This document shows, piece after piece, positions 36,481 to 47,960 of a DNA stretch of 64,000 nucleotides. Every line of letters starts with the position of its first letter. Positions within the stretch are counted from its first letter, which is position 1. The DNA comes from Pollenia angustigena (lineage: Eukaryota; Arthropoda; Insecta; Diptera; Polleniidae). The stretch covers positions 68,605,393 to 68,669,392 of the forward strand of contig OV884059.1 of NCBI GenBank assembly GCA_930367215.1, in the 5' to 3' direction. A program made the translations under genes and the position numbers. The notes under the pieces were generated by a model. It was not told the DNA's origin. It did not search any database and saw only the letters and a program-made list of their open reading frames with translations.

Positions 36481-37410
36481 GAACGATGGGAATATATGTA
36501 TACTTTAAAAGACCGCTTTCCGAAATTTGTTTTACAAAGCGAAATTCTTTTTTATGCCCAAATCAGAACAAATATAACGAAGAAATTAATGTAGCAAAAA
36601 TATAAGTTTGCGTTTTAAATTTTAAAACAATCAGTTTTAGATTGTACTAAGCATATTTTTGCTTTTAACAACATAGTAATATTCGAAAATGAGCCGTAGA
36701 CATAAAAACGCAGATTTTATTGTTGGGTGATATTTATAATTAATAATTAAATAATTCCTATGCGCATTTCAATGGTTGCTTAGGCCAGATCATCAGGAAA
36801 CATTTTCCCAAAGACTTTGGAAAAGCTAAAATATTATACAAAAAAAAAACTGTAAAGCGAATGAGAACTACAAACACTTAATTTGCAGCGATATCAAAGC
36901 CAAGACAAAACACTAACAATAAGTTTATCTTTTCTTACTTTCCCTGCTACAATTGGTTGGGTTTTTTCTGACTCGAAATAAAGATGTAAGTGTGTAAAGA
37001 AAAAACAAATTAAAAATAAAATTTTTCAATTTGTTGTTTTCGCAAGAAAATCAAATATTAAAATCAATCATTATGATATAATGGATATGTTTTACAAAAA
37101 AATTTAATCGTTCTGGGACTTTTCTGTTCCAAAATTCCCCCTTAGAATACTAAACAATCATCTAAGTACATATGTTATATGTTCCGTCATTCGTGCTGAA
37201 CATAACCTGCTTAAAAAATATTGCTACAGTACTTTTCGTTTATAGTCACTACGCTTATAGTTATTTTATCTGTTTATTTTGCAGCTATAAGTTGATTTAA
37301 TATAAAGTATTAACGTTATAGTCCATTTGCGATATAAGCACATTTGCCATATATGCTATTTATCAACAGTAGTCAAAGGGAAAAGTAAAGCAAATTAATG
37401 GCGTTATAGT
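36481..37410. other. No gene seen
   Basis: AT-rich, no paired termini or supported frame. Confidence 0.4.
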
Positions 37411-37418
37411 CTCATAAC

Positions 37419-38383
37419 CAGGGAAACCAGCAATATGCAATTGCATGTTTTTCCTTGTGCGACTAATGAAGGCAGAAACCATATATTTATCCGTTTTACA
37501 GCTTTTTATGAATTTTGGCATCGATTTTATGGTGCATCTTTCTGCATATTTTACCGTTTGCAGCATTTTTTGGCATATTTTACTTAAAGGAGCCTTTTTG
37601 CAGTATTTTGTAGGTTTATAGCGCATATTTTGCCTTTTTAATGCATATTTTGATACATATTCAATTTTTTTAGATGCCTACAATAGCTTTCGCAGCAAAT
37701 AAAATTTTTTTTTTCGAAAATCTGTTACTTTAATTTCCACATCTACATTTAATTTTTACTCTTAAATTGTAAGACAAAGCAAGTTGTCATTAAGAATAAA
37801 TGTTATGCGATTTGTATCTAGACCAATCTTTTAGTATTCCGATTGACTCAGAATCACTTTGAATCAGTGATCTAACGATGTCCATCCATCCGCCTGTCTG
37901 GTTGTCTGTCCATGTTAGCCTTGTGCGCAGAGTGCAACTTCCAACTTTTTGTCTATGCAAATGGTGAGAATCGGTCTATAATTTCACATCCAAATTAGAC
38001 TCTCATCTTATTAGGAGGATATTTAAATTAAATTCGTGCCAAAAATATTTTACTTCAAATTAAATTATTTTCGAAACGGTTCATATTTGCTCAAAGCTCC
38101 CGTCCTTAACTAGCCTTAAATTCTTTTTAAATGTTAACATTTGTTAACCGTACCTAAAAGCCCTTTAAGACAAAACCCCATATGGATGTTAATATCTAGA
38201 TAATATTCGGCGCAAACATCTCTTATATGAATTTTAACCTTTTTAGGTTTTTTTTAAGATTTTGTTATTAAATTGTTGAATATTGTGTCTTCAAATGACC
38301 AATTTTAATTTTTAGGGCATATTTTTAACATTTTTCAGGGCATATTTTGCAGTGTTTTTTAGAGCATATTTCTGGTTTGCCTG
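37419..38383. mobile_element. hAT element with GCATATTTT arrays
   Basis: TIRs CAGGGAAACCAG and CAGGCAAACCAG, TSD CTCATAAC (37411-37418) and CTCATAAG (38384-38391), 7 of 8. The motif GCATATTTT occurs repeatedly within about 250 bp of each end, in inverted orientation between ends. A Helentron-like scrap (GTCCATCCATCCGCCTGTCT, 37877) lies inside. Confidence 0.8.
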
Positions 38384-38620
38384 CTCATAAGTAAAGAAAA
38401 AGATGTCCTTTGAAAATTATAATAAGGCTTAATTTTGATGAAAGTTTGAAAAATGTTTAAATACATTTGCCTACAACTCAAGAAAGATTTAGGAAGCAAG
38501 CGACACAGTAAGAGATTTAAGAACAAAAAAGGGAATTTTTCTGGACTTTTTAAACGGTAAGTCCGATAATAAATCAAATTCCAGATGATCTAAAGACATA
38601 TTCCCAATTAGGGCACATTA

Positions 38621-38807
38621 AAGGCCGTTACACACTATCCCACAAAGTCTTACGTATTTTATGAAAATGCAAGCCTATCATGATAAGTTGTTATTGTTTT
38701 TTATTATGTATATATGTTTTTTATTTTATTATTTATAAACAATAATTAGATCAGGGAAGCATTTTCATAAAATTCGTAAGACTTTGTGGGTTAGTGTGTA
38801 ACGGCTT
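38621..38807. mobile_element. 187-bp MITE with TA duplication (Tc1/mariner-like)
   Basis: About 50-bp TIRs (AAGGCCGTTACACACTA... and inverse AAGCCGTTACACACTA...), flanked by TA at 38619-38620 and 38808-38809. Too short to code. Confidence 0.8.
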
Positions 38808-38809
38808 TA

Positions 38810-39193
38810 GGTACAACAAAAATTAAAAACAATCCAGAATTCTTAATTTAAGTCCGATTTAAGAAATCTTATCAGTGGAATGCACTGGTCCATTTCTACA
38901 CGTATTGGACAAAGATCTAAAATCGTGCACAAAGAGCCAAATTTTAGAAATTCCCAAAAAAAAATGTATCACACCACCGGTGAAGACTGTACTGTAATTC
39001 ATTACTTTTTCTACCTTTTTGTTCTCCATAAACCAGTTACATGATTGGTTCTCCTTTCACTGGTCATGAGTTCTTTCTTTTTGTACCTGTTCTTTTTTTT
39101 ACAACTCCCAGGACTAGTCTGTGGAACCAATTGACACAAATTTCCCGCAGGGTAGTTACCAACTTAACAAAGTCGCAGATCTATGTTTAATGT
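38810..39193. other. No gene seen
   Basis: Short AT-rich stretch with AATTGACACAAATTTCCCGC at about 39130, loosely like the repeat family near 17510. No coding frame. Confidence 0.35.
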
Positions 39194-39196
39194 TAA

Positions 39197-40149
39197 CAGC
39201 CGTATTCATAATGAAAATTTGGCATGAAGTTAGCACAAAGTTTATTTATAGTACACTAACCAAACTCTGGCTAACGACTTTCTAAACTCTTGTTAACGAG
39301 CTGCCAACTTGTGAAAAACAGCTATTTAATGTTAAACAATTTGGTTGGTTTTATTTAAATTATTACTGTTTTATTTTATATTATTTTTATATATTTTTTT
39401 ATTACAAACCAGCGATGTTTAATGTAAACGAGTTGCATTTCTGAGTAATACAATGTGGCATCATAAAAATTCAGAGTTGATTTATTAAAAGTTGGCAGAT
39501 GGAGAAAAGTTCATTATGAATTAACCTTATGCTAGGAACACAACTGGGACGCGAATATTCGTCGACAAAAATAAAACATATTTGTGTATATGTAAATACA
39601 CACAATCAAGGCGTCGGCCGAAATTCGTCACACGCGGCGACCTTGCAATAGATTTATTTATATTTCATACGCCGGCGAACGACGAACAAATCAGTACCAG
39701 GTGACCATGTTGGATTTTAGTTTTCAAGTATTTAAGTATATAAAGTTACTTTTTTACTTAATAATTATTTTTTTAATTATTTTATCGCATTTAAAATAAA
39801 TATACACAGTAGATAACTACAAGAATAGTTTTTAATTGTGTTTTTGTTAATGTTTGTGTTTTTTAAGTAATTTTTTTTTCATATGGTCACACTATCTCTC
39901 TCTCTCTCTTTACACAAACAGTAAACAACTTTCTCAATTAGTTATTCGTCGTTATTGTGTTTCATACGACGAATTTACTCAGCGAATTTTTACTAAAAAA
40001 TTCGTCGTGTAGGACGAAATTCGTCGTTCGTCCCAGTTGTGTTCCTAGCATTATGCCAACCAGCTGCTTAGCTTAATCGGCATTCTCGTTAGCAGCTCGT
40101 TGTACGTAGTGTACAAACTGTGGCTAACTTTTTGTTATGAATACGGCTG
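39197..40149. mobile_element. TAA-flanked MITE (CAGCCGTATTCATAA ends)
   Basis: 15-bp TIRs CAGCCGTATTCATAA, TSD TAA at 39194-39196 and 40150-40152. GCTAACGA/TCGTTAGC-type motifs and AGCTCGTT/AACGAGCT occur inside both ends. A second element is nested at 39530-40050, leaving a ~430-bp host. Confidence 0.82.
39530..40050. mobile_element. Nested TTA-flanked MITE with TTCGTCG motifs
   Basis: TIRs TGCTAGGAACACAACTGGGA... at both ends, TSD TTA at 39527-39529 and 40051-40053. CGACGAA/TTCGTCG occurs many times at both ends (39560-39690 and 39945-40035). Confidence 0.85.
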
Positions 40150-40475
40150 TAAGTGATTAATAAATTTCTTTACATAAGAAAATTTTACTATATACCAACA
40201 AAATAAGTTAAAATAAAGAAATTATTTTTAGATTTTGGATTTTCTTGTTTTAAGAAACGAAATTGATTACTTTAGAAAATAAACCTCTTTTGTAGTTGAA
40301 AATCCGTACTTTAATCAATCCGTACTCATCGTACTAATTACATATACCGCTTCGGACAGATTTCAGTACGGATGCATTGATTTTTCTTTTGAGTGTCGGT
40401 TTAATAAATCTCCATTACCAAGTTTGTATACGAAATTTAGATGGAACAGCTCAGTTTTGCTTAAAATGTTGGAAT
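40150..40475. other. No gene; AATCCGTACT motif cluster
   Basis: AT-rich. ATCCGTACT / AGTACGGAT occurs three times at 40304-40375 in both orientations, possibly an eroded hairpin element. Confidence 0.35.
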
Positions 40476-40478
40476 TTA

Positions 40479-40617
40479 CTGCCTGTTTTTAGAAAATGAA
40501 GGCAAGTGGCTGAGTGAGAAATTATATTGAAAACAAAAACAAATTTTCGTTTTTTATTGTTGTTTCCAATTTAATTTCTCACTCACTCACTTGTTTACGT
40601 TTTCTAAAAACAGGCAG
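40479..40617. mobile_element. 139-bp hairpin MITE, TTA-flanked
   Basis: About 60-bp inverted arms (CTGCCTGTTTTTAGAAAA... and inverse), TTA at 40476-40478 and 40618-40620. Arms include GAGTGAGAAATTA and its inverse. Confidence 0.8.
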
Positions 40618-40897
40618 TTAATGAAATAATAAAAAAATCACATATCGCCACATTTCAGACTACGTTAAACTAAATTTACACTTAATCCACATCTCATGGT
40701 CTGTAAGGAAATTGTTTCATAGACTAACCCCGATATTCATAAAAAACATTTCAGGTTTAGTTAAGGTTTATGAAACGAATTTCCTATGAAAATTTGTCCT
40801 ATAAATGTTTTATAAATAAAAAATTTTTTTGTGAATATGGGGGAAAATAATTATGTAAATAAAAAAAAAATAATCGATTGTTGCCAGTAACGACTAA

Positions 40898-41109
40898 TGG
40901 TGTTTTCTTTTCTACAAAAAAATGTGACACTTTATGTAATAAAATGCAATTTGGTGTCTGTTTCTTAAGAATTTTGCTCCCGAAAACGGTGAGTATTTTA
41001 GAATAAAACAACCCACCTTTTTCGGGAGCAAAATTTTTAAGAAACAGACATCAAATTGCATTTTTTTTTTAAATAAAATGTCACACTTTTTGTAGAAAAG
41101 AAAACACCA
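40898..41109. mobile_element. 212-bp hairpin MITE, TAA-flanked
   Basis: About 95-bp near-perfect arms beginning TGGTGTTTTCTTTTCTAC and meeting around ATTTTAGAATAAAAC. TAA at 40895-40897 and 41110-41112. The high arm identity suggests it is young. The open frames here are hairpin artefacts. Confidence 0.85.
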
Positions 41110-41112
41110 TAA

Positions 41113-42714
41113 ATAATACAAATATTGTTCTGTTGGCATCGACGACGACTTTCATAATAGGGGTGATTATTTTTTTGTAGAGAAGCTCTGCCTTTAGACT
41201 ACACTCATATTAAGGTTTGTCACAAATCAAATTATATTTGTGGAACCAATTCATGTTGAATTTGTTTAAAAAAATATATTCATTTGGTAAAAAGCAATTT
41301 TTTTTGTCCCTTACGATTTTGGTGAAAATATCAATAAGATGCTTATTGATAAACGACTTTCGATCTTTACATGTCAAATGTTGGATCTCCTTGAGAAATG
41401 AAAAATATTTTTGTTTAATATTTTTTTAATAAATATTAAAAATATTTAAAATAAAAACTGTTACTTTTCTTTTGTGTGTTCTTTGTAACATACTTTGTAT
41501 ACAATTCATTGAGTTTAGTATGGGTGCATTTCTTTTGAAATATGTTTTCGCTTTCTTCCCTGCCGCACTGTTGCTGTATTTATATATGTACAACATTTTG
41601 TACAACTAAAGTTAAGTAAAATCATTTATAATTGCTTTTAACGAAAAAAGGAAATATATGTACAATAGGACGGGGAAAGCATATTTTTCTCTTGTACTTC
41701 TTAGAATCTTATTGAAATAGAATATAAAGAAGAAAGTTTTAACAGCAAGGAAACCTCTGGAGGCGTGATGCATAAGATTTACTTGACCTTTTAACAAAAC
41801 GTCATTGGGATTGTAACACAATAAAAAATGATTTTAAATGATACTCCAAGAAGCACTTCTTCTCATATACACCCTCACACTTACTTATTCAGAAAGAAGT
41901 CATAGTTGTAATTGTGTTAAAATATAAAAAAATAAAATGAATGACTGAATGGAAAAAGTGTATGAATAAGAGTTAGCAAATACATTAGGGATTCCATTCT
42001 TATCAATGTATTAACATTGTTCTTACACACAGCACTGACTTCGTTCCTTGTTTCACTTACTCACTCATTCATTCATTATAATTTTATTACTTTCTTGGAA
42101 AATACTCCAGAACCATGAGCTGCAATTGTATGTAAAATACACTGGTGTTAGATGTGATTAAAGAATAAAGATTAAATTTTACACAGATTTTATTTTAAGC
42201 AAAAATTGTTAAGGTCGTTACAAAATCAAATATGTAATAACAAAGAACTTCGTATACCATTGGAAATTATTAAGAAGAGTCTTGTGGACAAAAAAAAAAA
42301 AAAAATTTTTTTTTTCTTAAATTATTTTAACCCAGAGAAATTTTATAAAATTCTTATCGGAAAAATGTATACCCATTGTGAGCAAAAAATCCAGAGCCAA
42401 TGAAAATGAATATTTTATTTTATAATTTTTTTAACTTTTCCAACAAGGAAAATGGAAAAACAAACTAGCGAAATTTAGCAAATTTGCTATAAAGTAAAAA
42501 TTTTCTCTAAAGTAAAATTCGATTTGAAGTAGTGAAATTTCGCAAAAATATTTGTTACAATATACGTAGAATTCGGTATAAAATTGTGTATAAAATTTGG
42601 TTTAAAAGCGTATTTTTGGCAAAATTCGCTACAAAATATAAAAAGGAACGAATTGTGACAGGTGAAAACAGAACATACCACTTAATTGGTGATAATTTGC
42701 TTAAAGAAAAGTTA
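41113..42714. other. No gene seen
   Basis: AT-rich with A/T runs (42287-42318). No motif-bearing frame and no element ends. Confidence 0.4.
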
Positions 42715-42960
42715 CTCCAGAAGAAAGGTAATTGACAAACCCCCTCATGTTACTGGGGATCTTTCATATTAACATGGTTCACTCGGGACAATATCTGCGA
42801 CAGGCATTATTTTAACCCAAAATTTTATGTGTACATTTCGTTATTTCAGCTTCAATTAAAGGGCTAGAACTAGAACCGGTCCCTACCACTTTAGAACTGT
42901 CACGTAACAAGTTAAGTGTTAGTTCCCTTTTCACTAGGGATATGCCAACAAACTCTATTC
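42715..42960 (-). repeat. Dispersed repeat, copy 2 (inverted)
   Basis: Reverse complement aligns to 17585-17860, sharing AATGCCTGTCGCAGATATTG, CCATGTTAATATGA and GGGACCGGTT. The middle differs in length. Confidence 0.6.
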
Positions 42961-43984
42961 ATTTGTAGCACAGTGTGTTTGTGCAAACGTACAGCCGTTT
43001 TAAAGTGTTCAAAATTTTTATTCTAAGAAAGAGAAATTATTAATAATGTTGGTTTTACTTGGAGTTTTTTTTTGTATTTAATTTTAAAGTACAACATTTT
43101 TTTTTTTTTTTTTTTTTTTTTTTGTTCAAGCTTTTGAGTTGAGTTCAGCAGGCAGAGTTGGAGTCAATTCATACGACAATAATAAATTATACTCAATGTA
43201 ATGACAACATATTCTTCCGATGAGAAATGAAAACAAAAAGAAATAATTTTCTTTGCAAATTCTTGGTTCAACCCAGTTGAGAATAAAGGGCTTAAGAGCC
43301 TTAAAGGCTGCTCTCCACCAACTACCAACGACTTAAAACGTGCAATAATAAATTGTATTTATTGTTAGTAGGATTCACATTTAATTTCACATTCACATTT
43401 AAATTGAAATAAAATTGTTGGAAAAAAATGCTAAATTTTTAAAGAATTTAAATGATTACAACAGGATGTTGTGAATAAAGACGCATTAAATACTAAGAAT
43501 TACTCAAACGCAGTGTTGGATTTTTATAAATGATGGAAGCACACAATGCCTCACTTCCGAAACTATTTATGCCAGACTTGACATGAAGAAAAATATAAAT
43601 TTTTTCTTTGTTGTTAAACCCACACCACCATAGTGAAGAGGGTTTTTGCGTCTGTGCTGATATGTGTAACTCTAAAAAATATTATGTATTTTGAATTTAC
43701 ATGTTTCATCTTTAAATGCTCAACTTCTTTTCAATTACCTTTTAAAGATGCCAATATGATCACACGCAGCAATTGGTTTCAACTTTTTTCGGTTCAAAAC
43801 AACGAACATTTTATTTACAGCGAAAATCAAAGAGAAAAAGAAAAGAAAAAATTTACATTCAGTCATCGTAGTGCATATACCTACGAATGAGAACACAAAG
43901 CATCCTTACTTCATTCTTCTCTCTCCTTAAAACACGAGAGTGGAGCATCAAAAGATGAAACGTGTGAAAGCAGACTTAGTCGAT
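42961..43984. other. No gene; poly-T run
   Basis: A T-run of about 25 at 43098-43123 could be the tail of a minus-strand retrocopy, but nothing recognisable adjoins it. An 85-codon frame at 43633-43890 has no motif. Confidence 0.35.
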
Positions 43985-44082
43985 GACTATTTTCACACTT
44001 GGGGTTTTAAATGCGTTTAAGCACCTCGAACGTAATTAAGCTTTAATCAGATCGGGATGATTAAAGCTGGAGGCCCACACCA

Positions 44083-44347
44083 CGTCTGAGTTCATACGGC
44101 TCATGTCTTATTGACAAGATTGATACTTTATAGGCGAGAGGGACGAAGGGAAAAGAAACGAGTACACAGATGCATGTACTGTCTTTACGTTTTGCTTTTT
44201 CATTCGATGTTTAATTTTGTTATTGTTTTCAATATCACAAAAGCACATGTCGTCAACATGACATGAATCCTTTGAACGCCAATTCATGTTCAAAGAAGAA
44301 AAAGGAAGAATCTTGTCAATAAGATATGAGCCGTATGAACTCAGACC
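44083..44347. repeat. Inverted repeat pair inside the AGCTGGAGG element
   Basis: About 38-bp arms, GTCTGAGTTCATACGGCTCA... and its inverse, around a ~190-bp spacer. Could be a separate MITE or an internal duplication of the host TIR; no convincing TSD. Confidence 0.65.
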
Positions 44348-44403
44348 ACGCGTTACACGCATTTTCGCTGTCTACGCAGCTGGCAAAAAAGTAAAATCTG
44401 TGA

Positions 44404-45212
44404 CAGTGATGGAAAATTCAGTACTATGGTACAATTTTCAGTACTTTTTCCTTTCAAAAATACCACGGTACCCCCACGTCCGTTTAAGTACTCTTTTTTT
44501 GTTACGCTTCTTTGCTTAGAAATATAGCGTCGATATTTTTTTTAACATTGACAACCAGAGCTGTTGAGTCGTCAACAAAAAGTACTAACTCCGACTCCAA
44601 CCGCTGAAACTCCAACTCCGACTCCTAATCTGACCTTAATACATTTAGTATATGAGACTGGTCCTTATTTGACTTTAAACTTTTTTTATAGCTTTTAATA
44701 TAGCAAGAAAAGGATTCAGTATTTTTATTTTGAAAATTATCAGAAGTTTTTTTGGGTACTTCGACTCCGACTCCGGTACAAAAACCTTAACTCCGACTCT
44801 TCAACTCCGACTCCACAGCCGTATTGACAACATTGCCTACACAAAATTTATTCTTAAAAGGTGTAACTCAATTTTTTGTTTGTTTACACGGAAAGAAAAA
44901 ACCTTATGATATCCGAAATTTTAAAGCAAGATGCATTTGGCATTTATCTACCAGAATAAAAACAAAAAGTAATTTTTTTTTTAAATTGAGTTGGTATATT
45001 TTAATGTCAGTTATCCTCATCAGAATTTTGCTGTTGAAATTCAGTCAGCTTGGTTCATAAATGGCTGAGATATGAACAAAAAAAAAAAAAATTATGTATT
45101 TTATTTTTTTATTTTTAAATTTATTTTCCAATAAAAAGTACCATATTGTTGATAAAAGTACTCTTTTGCTTGGTGGTCAGTACCATCTAAATTTTCAAAT
45201 TTTCCATCACTG
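44404..45212. mobile_element. hAT element nested in the AGCTGGAGG element
   Basis: TIR CAGTGATGGAAAATT at both ends, TSD ATCTGTGA (44396-44403) and ATCTGTGT (45213-45220). AGTACC/GGTACT motifs repeat near both ends. Contains a further hAT MITE at 44556-44823. Confidence 0.85.
44556..44823. mobile_element. 268-bp hAT MITE rich in GACTCCGACTCC
   Basis: Perfect 8-bp TSD TTGACAAC (44548-44555 and 44824-44831). TIRs CAGAGCTGTTGAGTCG and TACGGCTGTGGAGTCG match at 12 of 16. ACTCCGACTC-type direct repeats fill both ends. Confidence 0.85.
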
Positions 45213-45834
45213 ATCTGTGTATGATTCATTGAGACGTTGAACACAAAAAGTAGGTTTACTTTCTACTTTTGTAAGCGTCACAAGCAGCGTTCGAACAAAT
45301 CAGCTGATTTTGACAAATGAAATATAATTTTTACTTGTAGTGATGCCGCATAAAAAGCTTAAACTTAAAACATAGAACGCATGGAAAGTACAAAAATTAT
45401 GCAAAGCGGAGAGGCGAAAACGCGTGGTGTGGACCTCCAGCTTAAGCATACATTGAAGTGATTTGTTAATCACTTCAAGTTGACATGATTACAACTAAAT
45501 AACTTCATTAACCACATAGAATCCCCTCAACATACCTCAAACTGAGTATGATGTAACATCGGCCACAATAAACGTACCTCTCACGTCTTTATTTCGTCTT
45601 TAAATAATCCATTAATTTTCACAATTTCATCATTAATATACTTAAAATAAATTTCTGATAACTTCATTAAAGTATTTTTATCAATTACAAATTGATTTAA
45701 AGAAATATAAAACTGTCATCTTAATCATCTCAAGTGTAATGTGAACGGCTTTGATTAGTTTAATCAACATTTTGCTTAAACGCGTTTAAAATCCCAAGTA
45801 TGAACAAAGTGTGAACATTAGACTCACCTGTTAG

Positions 45835-46430
45835 AATCACTCAGAATCACTTTCAGAGTCAATCTTACGATGTCCGTTCGTCCGGCTGGCTGGCTGACCA
45901 TGTACATATTGGGCAGGTTGCGATTTTCGGGATCATTTAAAGAAACTTTGCATGTGTGGTTTAATTACCGTAAGGACCAAGCTTATTAAAAATAGAAACA
46001 AACAGTCCCTTATTTCCCATAACCCCAATAAAAGCTAAACATACTTTTTTGCAATCTTTGAAATCTTACCAAGTTTTATTGGAATCGGTCCACATTTGAT
46101 CTAGTTCCCATACAAATCCAGAATATAGCTTTTTATGCCGAAACTTCCTTCAAGATACTGGTATTGACATCAAATCTGACGATAATAACATTTTCAGTAT
46201 CATGGTAAAATGTTGTGCTTTAGGTCCAGGATCGACGATAGGTCCTATATTAAATCACCTCCATAACACTACTAAAAGGCGAACCAATTTCCTAAATATG
46301 TAGATATTTAGGTTATATTTGGCACAAAGAACTGCTATAAATTAATTCTGTTTTGGCGGCTCCATGATCACCAATGGGTCTTAAAGAGGGTGTAGGGTAT
46401 CATTACCAACTTTACCTTTTTACTTGTTTT
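45835..46430 (-). mobile_element. Helentron-like remnant, minus strand
   Basis: Minus-strand 5' side begins AACAAGTAAAAAGGTAAAG (46430) followed by GATACCCTAC. The GTCY-type tract ACGATGTCCGTTCGTCCGGC lies at 45868. Both match the general plan of the copies at 6905 and 11386, but the sequence is diverged. Confidence 0.5.
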
Positions 46431-47690
46431 TTTATTTCCATTTCTTCAGCTTCGTTAAGACCCCATCCGCACCATGAAACATTTCACATAAAACAAGTCT
46501 CGTAACTGGAAAGAAAATCGATGTTTGCAAAATATTATAAAGTTTCTAAACCGTAATTTGAACTATTCCAAAACTTCCAGGAAAAACAATTTTCCGATTG
46601 GCATCTCTACTAATACCTCTTAAAAAATTACCCTGTGCGAAACTCTTAAATATTTTATAACTTAATATTTTATCAAACGTACGAAACTTTTTTATACCAG
46701 ATTTAAAGGCACTCGTTCGTTATTTGCTACAATTTTAAACACGTTTAGGAACTTTCCAAACATGTTCTTTGAATGGGAGCATTAGGAGAGTGAGAGGTTT
46801 ATAAAGTTTTAGTCTTTGCTTGATCCTTTATTTAATTAAGATTAAAATAACAAAATATTATTATAATTTTTCAGCAAATACACATGAAGCAAGGCGGAAA
46901 TAAACCAACAAGAAAGATGAAGTACTTGCATACAAATTCAAAATAAAGTCCTGTATTTGAAATTCAGGTAAAGTTTAAAGGATACGCACTGCACATCATC
47001 ATACACACACTTAAGACCAGCACGTTTTCCGAGGAAAGTGGACAAAGTCTTCTCTTGTTTTTCTGGTTTGCCAAGAGTTTTAAATATAAAAGTTTCATTC
47101 TCACTTTTTTTATTACGAACACTTTATTTTTTTTATCCCCAGGAATTGTTTTTACTTGTTTTGGGTTTTTTCAAATTCGTTTTTTTTTAAGATTTTCAGG
47201 TGTGTTATTGTTAAGGATTGAGTGCAAGTGAGTGTTTGTGTGACTTTACGTGCCTTCAGTAGTGTTTTTACTCCGAAATAAATCCGCTGCCTTTCAGGAC
47301 ATGTAAATTTGTATGACATTTTGCTCACACTATGTAAAACTCCTTAAGGTATAAACTTTAGTAGAATACTTATTATTATTATTTTTTTGGTTTTCATTTT
47401 TTTTTTTTTTTGTGCTATAGACGTATAAATAGTATGCGCAAGTCTTAAGGTACGTACCAACCAGAGAAATATTTAATGGACAAAATGTGACTACTACATT
47501 TGTTCTTTCAGTGGAATACAATTGATAAATGTCAAACAGCCTTTGATGTAGACAACTTCTTGTAAAACCAAACAAATTTTTTATTAACAAATCATAATAG
47601 TGTATTAAGCTGTCTGAAACTCTTTTAATTTTAAAACAAAACTGTACAAAAACTAAAGGATTAAAACCGATTTTAACGATCACAAGCGTG
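46431..47690. other. No gene seen
   Basis: AT-rich, no supported frame or element ends. Confidence 0.4.
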
Positions 47691-47699
47691 GAGGGAAAA

Positions 47700-47960
47700 A
47701 GTTGAACAGGTCAAAGATAAGGCTTAACTTAACTTTTGAAAGACCGGAATTGCTATGTCTGGACAAAATGTCTAATGTAGGACTGAAACTAATCTCTCTG
47801 TTGTGCACGGAGTCGGGGGTTCGAGGCTGCAGTGACCTCTGGGGAATAGTTTGGTGAATACTGGCTGACTATTGTCACTGACTAAGGGTATCACAAAGGA
47901 ACCGCTATAAGGACCCAAGTGAGCCGTCGTCGAGTCGGCTGCCCATCGAACCTAACCTAA
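47700..47960 (+). mobile_element. Probable retroelement 3' end ending AACCTAACCTAA
   Basis: GC-richer than its surroundings. GGGGGTTCGAGGCTGC is B-box-like but lacks an A box at the right distance. It ends CATCGAACCTAACCTAAGG, a tail also seen at 51460. May be a LINE 3' UTR or a SINE. Confidence 0.4.

Larger units (their letters stand above)
44065..45442. mobile_element. TAA-flanked element (AGCTGGAGG ends)
   Basis: TIRs AGCTGGAGGCCCACACCACG and AGCTGGAGGTCCACACCACG, TSD TAA at 44062-44064 and 45443-45445. The AGCTGG start resembles the AGCTGGGAT family at 3227 and 9583. Contains an inverted repeat pair (44083-44347) and a hAT element. Confidence 0.82.
43985..45805. mobile_element. Outer TIR element hosting a nest of three others
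   Basis: Inverted ends CACACTTGGGGTTTTAAA and CATACTTGGGATTTTAAA, both followed by GCGTTTAAGCA. Exact termini and TSD are not resolved. Internal AGTGATT...AATCACT symmetry at 45450-45475. Confidence 0.55.

Noticed and set aside
40728..40841. Additional MITE (CCCCGATATTCATAA ... GAATATGGGG)
   Set aside because: Ends are roughly inverted but the flanks TAA and GAA/AAA do not match; evidence too weak to list.
40799..41139. Two minus-strand frames of 70-75 codons
   Set aside because: Run through the 212-bp hairpin MITE at 40898-41109.
47780..47850. tRNA-like gene around GGGGGTTCGAGGC
   Set aside because: A B-box-like motif only; no A box at about 44 nt upstream and no stems.
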